A stretch of 64,000 nucleotides of DNA from Symbiodinium natans (taxonomy: Eukaryota > Sar > Dinophyceae > Suessiales > Symbiodiniaceae): assembly GCA_905221605.1 (NCBI GenBank), contig CAJNDS010000404.1, positions 12,501-76,500 on the forward strand, given 5' to 3'. The notes under the pieces are model-generated. The model was not told the DNA's origin. It did no database searches and saw only the letters and a list, made by a program, of their open reading frames with translations. This document shows positions 56,561-64,000 of the stretch, in pieces; within the stretch, counting starts at the first letter, position 1; every line of letters begins with the position of its first letter. The translations under genes and the position numbers were made by a program.

Positions 56561-58502
56561 TCAGGTTCATGATAGTTTTAGGGTTTTGGGATGTGGGGTT
56601 CAGGCCAAGAAAATTTTTGGGTTTAGCGTTGTCTAGACAGTTTGGGGTTGAGGGTTTTCCGGTTCCATTGGGGTAAATAAAGTGAAATGGTACACGGTGG
56701 CTTGGGGGGTAGGGTGTTGGGTTTTTGGGGTTGAGGCTTAGGGTTTAAGGTTCCATGGCTCTAGGCCGCGTCTAGAGGTTCAGGGTTGTATGGGTTTGGG
56801 GTCGTCGAGTTTTAGGGTTCGAGACCGTTATGGTTCAGAATATGGGCTAAGTTCGCAACATTATTGTCACCTTCTTCAAAGTTTGAAGCGAACCAATGGC
56901 GTGTTTTACAGTTTCTTTTTGTCCATATAACAGTTCCTCGTGCCTTTGGGGTTTAGGGTTGGAGTTTCAGGACGAGAGAAGTTTTAATGTGTACAGGGTC
57001 CAGACAGTTTGGGCTTGGGTACAGGGTCAGACAGTTCGGGCAGTTTGGGGTTGTCGGGCTGTGTGGGAGAAGAAAAGTCAAAAAAATAGTTGTAAATTTA
57101 AGTCAAGGGTCCTTTTAGGGTTAGGGTGTAGGTGTTTTGGTTGGTTAGGGTTTAGGTTGTAAGGTTCCCATGGTTCTAGGGCTTTGTTTGGAGGTTGTAG
57201 AAGTTTGGGGCTGTCGAGCTTCTAGGGCTTGAGACCATTGTTATTCATGTTGGGGTATAGGGTTTCAGGTTCCATGGCTCCAAGGCTTTGTTCCCAGGTT
57301 CCAGGCTGTAGGGGTTTGGGGTTTCCGAGTGTAGGGTTTGAGACCATTCTTATTCATATTTAAGTTTAGCTTTGCTTTTTTTCCAGTTCATCGTTGGCTT
57401 CAGGGTTTTAGGGTTTGGGGTTTCAGGCCACGAGAAATTGTCGGGTTTACTGTAGCGTTTTAAGGTACAGGGGCTAGACATTTTGGGGTTCGGGTTGTTT
57501 GGGGTGAAGGTTTGCGGCTTTCGAGTTCTTGGGTTTGAGGCCATTGTTGTTCTTACAACGTTTCAAAGACAGCAATATATTGTTCGTTCACTCGAAAGAT
57601 TGAAGCAAAACAAGTGCGTTTTAAAGTTTAGCTTTGTTCATATAGCAGTTCCTCATGGCTTCAAGGTTTTAGGGTTTGGGGCTTCAGGCCAAGAGAATGT
57701 TTAGAGTTGAGCGTTTTAGGGTACAGGGTCTAGACAGTTTTGGGTTGAGGGCTTTCGGGTTGTTGGGCTTAAGAATGGAAGGTCAAGTGTAGTTTTCATT
57801 TGTAAGGTGTTGGTTTTTGGGGCTGGGGCTTAGGGTTTAAGGGAACATGATTCTAGGGCTTTGTTTAGAGGTTTGGGGCTTCCGAGCTTTAGCGTCTGAG
57901 AGCGCTATTGTTTTCACACAGCAGGTCAAAGACAGTAAGTTTGCAACATTATTGTTCATTTCTTTCATTTGCTCAAAACTGAAGCAAACCAATGTGGCGC
58001 TTGAAAGTTCAGGTTGTTCATATAACAGTTTGTTATGCAGTAGGGTCTCACGCCAACAGAACTTTTCGGGTTTAGCGTTCTAGTTTACGGGGTCTAGACA
58101 GTTTGGGGTCGAGAGTTCTCGGGTTGTTTGGGACGAGTCTGGACGAGTAGCCAAGTCGAGAAAAGCACAGGCCGACCTGAGTCGAAAACAACCTAGGTTT
58201 AGGGTTTTTTGGGTTTAGAGTTTAGGGTTTTTAGGGCGGTTTAGGACCTAGGTTTTTTTGCGGTTTAGGGGGTTAGGGTTTCGGGGCTTTTTGGGGTTCA
58301 GGGTTTCGGGTTTTATTAGGGTTTAGGGTTTAAGGGTTTCTAGGGTTGAGGGTTTCGGGCATTTTAGGGTTTAGGGTTTAGGGGTTTCAGGGTTTAGCGT
58401 CTAGGGCGTTTTCGGGTTTAGGGCTTATGGGAGTTTTTAGGCTATCTGAAAGGGGTCGGGGCCTATCGCGGCTTGAAAAGCGGGGAGGTCGGGGGGCTTG
58501 CA

Positions 58503-58790
58503 ACCCCCCCCCCCCCCCCCCATCTGCAAACACAACACACGCATGACGGGTTCGAAAAAGGATAAAGCAGGGGGGGGGAGTTCAAGCATGATTGGCTAGG
58601 AAAAAATGCCTTGCACGGCTCATTAAGCGCGGGGGTTACGGCAGCCCCCGTCCCCGTTAACACAATGCTCGCATGATGGGTTTGAGAAAAAATGCCTGAA
58701 GCAAGCTTGCACAGCTTAACAAGCGGGCGGGTGCGGGGCCAGGCGCAGTCCCCCCCCCCCATTTGCAAACACAAAGCTCGGATGATGGGT
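58503..58790 (-). repeat. G-tract dispersed element, three minus-strand copies
   Basis: Read on the minus strand, cores CRTGCGAGCATTGTGTTTGC plus AAATGGGGG lie at 58508-58550, 58653-58685 and 58748-58790. Each is followed by an AGCTTGCACGGCTTMA-like tail. They interrupt the TTTAGGG-rich array. Confidence 0.82.
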
Positions 58791-59239
58791 GCGACAAAGA
58801 TTAGGGTATTGAGGTTTAGGGTTTAGCTGAATGTAGGGTTTAGGGTGCAGGAGGTTTTGGGGTTTAGGGCTTACGGTTTTTTCGGGGTTTCGAGTTTAGG
58901 GGTTGTTCGGGTGCTCGGATTTCTCGCTTTAGGGCTTAGGGTCGGGGGCTTTCTTCTTGGGATTAGAGCTTATGGGTTTGTTGAGGTTTCAGTTTTGGTG
59001 TTTCTTGACGTGCAGGCTTCGCGGTTCTACGGGTTCAGGTTTTGGGGGGTTTCAGCGTTTGGGGTTTAGCGTTTTTTTTGTTTAGGGTTTAGGGTTAGGG
59101 CTTAGGGTTTGGGGTATTTTAGGGTTTTGGGTATTTTAGGGTTTTTTTAGGGTTTATCGTTTTGGTGTTTGTGGTGTTTAGGGTATAGGGGTCTTTACTG
59201 TAGGGTTTAGGGTTTAGGGGTTTTTAGGGTCTCGCATGA

Positions 59240-59365
59240 TGGGTTCGAAAATATCCTTTTGAAGGAAGCTTGCACGGCTTCAAAAAAGCAGGGGGTTGGA
59301 AGGGGCCACAGTCCCCCCCCCCCCCCCGCCCATTTGCAAACACAATGCTCGCATGGTAGGTTTTT
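59240..59365 (-). repeat. G-tract dispersed element, minus-strand copy
   Basis: The plus strand reads CAGTCCCCCCCCCCCCCCC, then CGCCCATTTGCAAACACAATG, CTCGCATGGTAGG. It is preceded by AGCTTGCACGGCTTCAAAA, the same tail as the other copies. Confidence 0.85.
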
Positions 59366-60754
59366 AAACAACTCATCTATGCTTGAAGCAAGTTTGCACG
59401 GAACCTCGAAACGTTTGATGTGCATAGGGACCTATACGTTTCGTTGTGAAGGTTAACTTTGGTGTGCATAGGGTGGTTTTCTGACTCAGTCTCTGGTTTT
59501 CTGACTCGTGTGTGCTCGGTTTTCCGACTCACGCCTTTCCACTTTCTGGCTCGGTCCTCCCGGATTTCTGACTTGGTCCTGCGCGTTTTCGATTCGTTTT
59601 CCCTCGACGGCGGTCACCCGCATGTTTGGGACACATATTGTCAAGTGTAGTTTTGGGGTTCAGGGTTGTAGACCTTTTTTGGTTTGGGGGGAGTTTGGGT
59701 TAAGGGCTTGAGGGTCCGTGGCTCTAGGACTTTGCTGTAGGGGTTTGGGGCTTTCGAGTTCTAGGGTTTGAGGTCATTGTTATTCATACAACGTCTCAAA
59801 CACAGTAAATTCGCGCCACCGTGGTTCCTCAAAAGATCGTTGCATGCCAATGGCGTTTTCAAGTATAGCTGTGTTCATACAACAGCTCATCATGGCTTTA
59901 GGTTTTAGGGTTTGAGGTTTCAGGCCAAGAGAAATTTTCGGGTTTAGCTTTATCTAGACAGTTTGGGGTTGAGGGTTTTCGGGTTGTCTGGGATAAGTAA
60001 GGTCCATTGTAGGTTTTGGGGTTTAGGTTTTTGCGGCGTGGGTTTAGGGCTTCGGGCTCCATGGCTCTAGAACTCTAGAACTCTAAACGTCCAGGGTGGT
60101 ATAGGGGTTTGGCACTTTGGGAAATTCGGTTGCAGGGTTTGTAGCCTTCTGTTGTTGTTCACGCGTCAGTTCAAAGACAGTGTAAGTTCGCAACAGTATT
60201 TTTCACTTCTTTCAGTTCCGCAAAAAATTGAGGCAAACGAATGGCTCTTGACAAACAGAACTTACAAAGGCAGTAAGTTCGCAGCGGTATTGTTCATTCT
60301 TTCATTTCCTCAAAAGTTGAGGCAAGCGAATGGTGCTTGAAAGTTCAGATTGTTCATATAACAGTTCACCATGATTTTAGGGCTTTAGGGTTTCGGGTTG
60401 CAGGCCAAGAGAGATTCTAGGGTTTCGCGTTGTCTACCCAGTTTGGGGTTGAGGGTTTTCGGGTTGTTTGGGGTAAATAGGGTGAAATGGTAGTGTTGAG
60501 GTTTAGGGTGAAAGGTATTTGGGGTTGGCGGTGTTTAGTTCCATGACGTTCAGGGTTGTAGGGATGAATGCAACATCTCAAAGACAGGGAGTTCGCAACC
60601 TTATTCTGAATTTCCTCGACTCATTCCAAGTCTAGCTTGATTCACACAACAGTTCATCATTGGCTTTAATGTTTTGGGGCTTGGGGTTTCAGGCCAAGAG
60701 AAATTTGAGCAGGCGGTGGTGGAAAAAACCGTACCCGCTTTTCGTGTTTCTCTT

Positions 60755-60758
60755 GGGG

Positions 60759-60800
<42 letters not shown>

Positions 60801-60900
60801 GGGGGGAGGGTGGGGGGGGTGGGGCGTGGGGGTGGGGGTGGGGGCGGGGGCGGGGGCGGGGGCGGGGCGGGGGTGGGGGTGGGGTGGGGGTGGGGGCAGG
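60755..60900 (+). repeat. Poly-G / G-rich tract
   Basis: About 39 consecutive G (60761-60799), then GGGGGT/GGGGGC units to 60900. It is a strong quadruplex candidate. Gly-rich or Pro-rich ORFs here are artefacts. Confidence 0.97.
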
Positions 60901-60904
60901 GGTG

Positions 60905-61260
60905 CGAACATGCCCACAACACTGGACTGTTCAGCGTGTTTGCCAAAAATATATTGCAGGAGCATGTTTGATGTTTCTGCAACCAAACGTTGCCACACGT
61001 GTTCAGGCACAAGTGTTCATGCCTTTTGCGAACATGCCTTCAGATTTGCTTGTCAAGACCGGCACAGCGGTTGCAACGCTTTGACCCCGACAACCCGAAA
61101 GCCAGAAGGTGTCCGGGTGCATGGCGCTGAAGTCCCCTTCAACAAAATGATACCAACATTTGCAAGAACACAACGTTTCCGCAAAAACACCCTCAAGAAT
61201 TGGCGTTGTTTTTAAGCAACCAAAACAAGCATTTCACCCAGGCGCAACGCTAACTTTCAA
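60905..61260 (+). repeat. ATGCCCACAACAC-type repeat, locus 1
   Basis: Begins GAACATGCCCACAACACTGG, then TTCAGCGTGTTTGCC. It is diverged from but related to 62096-62310. Confidence 0.5.
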
Positions 61261-62095
61261 TAAGCATAGGGTACGGTTCCAACGGCGGCGGGAAGGGGTT
61301 GAGGGTTTTCGGGTTGTTTGGGGTAAAGAAGGTCACGTGTAGTTTTGGGGTATAGAGTTTTTGCTGTTCTTGGGGCGGTTGGGGTTAAGGGTTTAAGTTT
61401 CCGTGGCTCCTAGACTCCTAGACGTTCGGGTTTGGGGCTTTCGAGTTTTAGGGTTTGAGGCCATCGCTCTTCATACAACATCTCAAAGACAGTAAGCTCG
61501 CAACATTATTGTTCATGTCCTCACACATTGAGCAAACCAGTGGCGCGGTAAACTTAAAGGATGGTCACACAGCAGTTCCTGGGTTTGGGGTTTCAGGCCA
61601 AGCGAAATTTTAGAGTTTAACGTAGGATAGATTGTCTAGGCAGTTTGGGTTTAGGGCTTTCGGGTTATTTGGTACATAAAGTGTCACGGGTTAGGTTTTT
61701 TCGGGGGCACGGAGGTTTCAGGTTCCATGGTTCGAGGGGTTTGTAAACAGATTCGGGTTGTAGAGCTTTGGCGCTTCCGAGTTGTAGGGTTCGAGCCCAT
61801 CATGTCCTCAAAGGATTGAAGCCAACTAATCGCACTTAAAGTGTCGCTTTGTTAATATTAATGTCTTCAGGGTAGGGTTTGGGGTTTCAGGCTAAGAGAA
61901 TTGTTAGGGTTTAGCGGAAATCAGCAAACGGTAACGAGTCCGGGACCGGCGAAAAAGCAGCCAAAGGGCAGTGGCAACCCGTGATTTTTGGTGACGGCGC
62001 CCATAAAGCGCCCTGCGTTTGCGCATTCAGCCACTTTCGGGTTTAAGGGTTCATGTTTCTTGTTTGGGTGGGGGCAAGAACGTCATTCGTATTGC

Positions 62096-62310
62096 GGCCA
62101 TGCCCACATCACCGGTATTTACAGTGTTTACGCCTCTTTGTACAACATGCTGCGTAAGGATGTGGAGCAAGACACGTTGTCACAAGCATCCAGGCCTTTG
62201 GCGACCATGCCTAAAACGCTTGTATTTACAGCGTTTTTGCCTCTTTGTACAACATACTGTGCAAGGATGTGCAACAAGACGAGTTGTCACCAGTGTATAA
62301 AGCCTTTGGC
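62096..62310 (+). repeat. ~105-bp tandem duplication
   Basis: Two units share GTATTTACAG, TTTGCCTCTTTGTACAACAT, GCAAGGATGTG and GTTGTCAC. The period is about 105 bp. Reading frame is not clearly conserved. Confidence 0.82.
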
Positions 62311-62559
62311 CGGCTTTTGCATGAAGTGAAAGGGCTGACAAAACATTTGGAGTCTGCGCGAAAACGCTGCCGCCAGCTGGGTGTTCGCACGTAAACCTCT
62401 AAACATATCGTCAGTTTCAGGGATTTGTGCCCTTCTGCTTGGTGTGAATAGTGTGTTTTCCTAGGGTTTTGGCAACTTGCAACAACAAGCTATATGCAAA
62501 AATGCAAGGCGCACTACACGCGCCGCAACCTGTTTTTTCCTGGTAGGCAAGCAACCCAA

Positions 62560-62750
62560 AACCCATCATGCGAGTCTAGCTTTTGTTTGTGAACAGGAGG
62601 TGCTGTGCCCTCCAACCTCCCCGCTTGTGTTAAATCCCTGCCAAGTTTGTTCGAAAGAGCTTCAAAGAACATCAAGCCATCAAGACATATTATTCAATCG
62701 TTTTCAAACCTGTGAAGCGAGCATTGTGTTTGCATATGGGGGGGGGGGGG
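62560..62750 (+). repeat. G-tract dispersed element, two plus-strand copies
   Basis: A degenerate copy lies at 62566-62632 (ACCCATCATGCGAGTCTAGC, then CCTCCAACCTCCCCGCTT). A clear copy lies at 62699-62751 (AAACCTGTGAAGCGAGCATT, then GTGTTTGCATATGGGGGGGG). AAAGAACATCAAGCCATCAAG lies between them, as at 29545. Confidence 0.82.
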
Positions 62751-63059
62751 GTTGCGACTTCCCTTAAAACCACATGAATCCTTTCCAAGCCTTGTCAAAA
62801 GCTTTTCGAGGAGATCGCCGGCCAGTTCTTGAGATCGACGCCCCTTAATTACATAACTCATCAGTCGTAGAGCATGAACGCTACCAAAAAATCTAAGTTT
62901 AGATACGTTGCAACAAGGGGATTTTGATGTTTCTGGATACTCCAAGAGACAGTTGCAAATCCAATCATCCGTTGAAAGTTTGACTATAAACAAACCGTCA
63001 AACTGTCCACCAGGCACAACTTCGGGTTTTTTCATGGAAGGTGGGAGGTTGAGAACTGT

Positions 63060-64000
63060 ATGCCACAAAACCGCCGCGCAATACAGATCCATGGGGGTCG
63101 ACATATATACATATATGCACATGCCTATCGTGATTTTCTGAAACGAAGCCCCTGTAAGGTGGACGATCTTCGCAACATCATCTTCCCTCAGCCAGACAAA
63201 GTACTGGTGCCCTGTGGCGTGCCCCTTGCAGTCTTCCCACCTGAAGTACTCCATACTATATCTGAGTTTCTGGTTCTTCCGACTATTCATGATACGATGC
63301 GAAGTTGCAAACAACTTCGTGCAACACTTAGAGCAGACAGCTTCTGGCAACACTTCTACATCAAACTATTTCCGGTGGCTGTGCGGGACCAGGTGGAGGA
63401 GTTTACTGATTTGGGCGGCTGCACTGTCTTGGACAAAGTAGCAGTAGCTACTTTACGTTTCTGCAATGCTTGTCATGCACGGAGGCTTGCGCCTGGGTTT
63501 TGCACTTGTGGTGCAAGACCCCGATTCAACAAGTTTGTCCACTTCGACATGCGTGCCGCCGAGAAGCTTCGTCTTGGCCTACACAGTTTGAGCATGCACT
63601 TGCTGGTGAAAGGTTTCGACTTGCAAACGGCCTGTCTCTGCTTTTCTTCTCGTTATCATGGTAACTCTCTGGCCAGTTTGCTGCGGCAGACAGCAGCTTT
63701 GGGGAGAATGCAGCTTCTCGCATGTGAGAGCGTCTCTGGGGAGGTCTTCGGTGCTTTCTTCGGCTTCCCCCTCCAGCGCCGTTCGGCACGGGCTTACGGT
63801 GCTCGTGACAAACTCATGCTTTTCAACATCCGGTTAGATGGGACCCTGCGCATCTTCGAGGCCGGTGATGGAGCTGATCGAGAGACGGTACAATCCTTTC
63901 AGGACGCCCTTGTGATCGGGACGTCTTCGGAAGCAGCCTTGTCGCTTAATTGGGACCTGAGCATGGCAAGTTGCGCTAACACGAATCTCTGCTCCGGTTC
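63060..64000 (+). CDS. F-box and TLDc domain protein, 3' end beyond window
   Basis: The frame is open from about 62975 to the last base. The first ATG is at 63060, but the reliable part starts near 63159 (VDDLRNIIFPQ), where AAG/GTGG could be an acceptor. Residues ~58-100 form an F-box-like unit (VFPPEVLHTISEFLVL, then MRSCKQLRATLRADSFWQHF). A Cys cluster at residues ~136-152 (RFCNACHARRL, FCTCGA) may bind zinc. From residue ~195 the TLDc signature appears: FSSRYHGNSLASLLRQ, GEVFGAFFGFPL, KLMLFNIRLDGTLRIFEAGD, ALVIGTSSEAALSLNWDLSM. F-boxes recruit targets to SCF ubiquitin ligases; TLDc proteins regulate V-ATPase and oxidative stress resistance. No intron is needed over about 840 bp. The C-terminal end of TLDc is cut by the window. 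Confidence 0.8.
   Translation, partial: MPQNRRAIQIHGGRHIYIYAHAYRDFLKRSPCKVDDLRNIIFPQPDKVLVPCGVPLAVFPPEVLHTISEFLVLPTIHDTMRSCKQLRATLRADSFWQHFYIKLFPVAVRDQVEEFTDLGGCTVLDKVAVATLRFCNACHARRLAPGFCTCGARPRFNKFVHFDMRAAEKLRLGLHSLSMHLLVKGFDLQTACLCFSSRYHGNSLASLLRQTAALGRMQLLACESVSGEVFGAFFGFPLQRRSARAYGARDKLMLFNIRLDGTLRIFEAGDGADRETVQSFQDALVIGTSSEAALSLNWDLSMASCANTNLCSG

Larger units (their letters stand above)
56565..62000 (+). repeat. Long degenerate array, 0.3-0.6 kb unit rich in TTTAGGG/GGGTTT
   Basis: The anchor TTTCAGGCCAAGAGAAATTT occurs about ten times (near 56601, 56966, 57421, 57683, 58045, 59919, 60398, 60688, 61590 and 61886). A second anchor, CAAAGACAGTAAGTTCGCAA, also recurs (near 56851, 57926, 60170, 60262, 60570 and 61478). 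Around these run GTCTAGACAGTTTGGGGTTG, GGTTCCATGGCTCTAGGGC and dense GGGTTTAGGG. Pure telomere-like stretches are at 58190-58440 and 58800-59230. Copies are diverged and unequal in length. Short ORFs in the array are not called. Confidence 0.85.

Noticed and set aside
60660-61215. Gly-rich and Pro-rich ORFs around 60.7-61.0 kb
   Set aside because: They are translations of the poly-G tract.

Overview
The window looks like nuclear DNA of a dinoflagellate, most likely Symbiodiniaceae or a close relative. The evidence is: very sparse coding sequence split into short exons; introns that can only be drawn with GC or GA donors as often as GT, nearly always ending AG followed by G; plant/alveolate-type TTTAGGG-like repeats; and huge amounts of simple-sequence and dispersed repeat. 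I found no rRNA or CRISPR array and no spliced-leader sequence, and no convincing tRNA. Exon boundaries below are my own reading, based on reading-frame continuity and protein-family motifs; they were not computed.

Layout. 0-0.74 kb: an ORF on the minus strand that runs off the window edge (charged, Pro-rich, unidentified). 1.4-5.3 kb: 8-bp microsatellites (TCTCTCTG, then TCTCTGTG), a 934-bp tandem satellite (two full copies and one broken copy) and a GT array. 7.26-8.51 kb: an uninterrupted 416-codon ORF. 10.6-11.9 kb: exons of a C2-domain protein. 12.0-13.6 kb: a degenerate tandem repeat, then nine copies of a 20-30 bp palindrome flanking a 650-bp TTA array. 20.7-25.6 kb: a multi-exon gene built from a repeated module with the signature W-L-Y-x-x-S-D-G-R-W. 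26.7-27.5 kb: a J-domain (DnaJ) protein. 28-38 kb: mostly repeats, including a GAA array, a 1.9-kb almost pure AT island between inverted A-rich arms, and a G-tract-carrying dispersed element. 38.2-39.15 kb: a gamma-glutamylcyclotransferase-like (AIG2/GGCT) gene.

The most striking region is 43.36-54.85 kb. A serine/threonine kinase is encoded in two halves on the plus strand. Everything up to the HRDxKPxN catalytic loop ends at about 45.40 kb, and everything from DFG onward starts at 52.39 kb. In the 7-kb gap, on the same strand, lies an apparently complete 12-exon NodU/CmcH-type carbamoyltransferase. The simplest reading is one gene nested in a kinase intron.

56.5-62.4 kb is a long degenerate array of a 0.3-0.6 kb unit rich in TTTAGGG/GGGTTT, interrupted by G-tract elements. 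At the right edge (63.06-64.0 kb) an F-box, Cys-rich and TLDc protein runs off the window. The recognisable genes (kinase, carbamoyltransferase, C2, J-domain, GGCT, F-box/TLDc) do not form one obvious pathway. Almost all identified genes lie on the plus strand, as expected for unidirectional dinoflagellate gene clusters.
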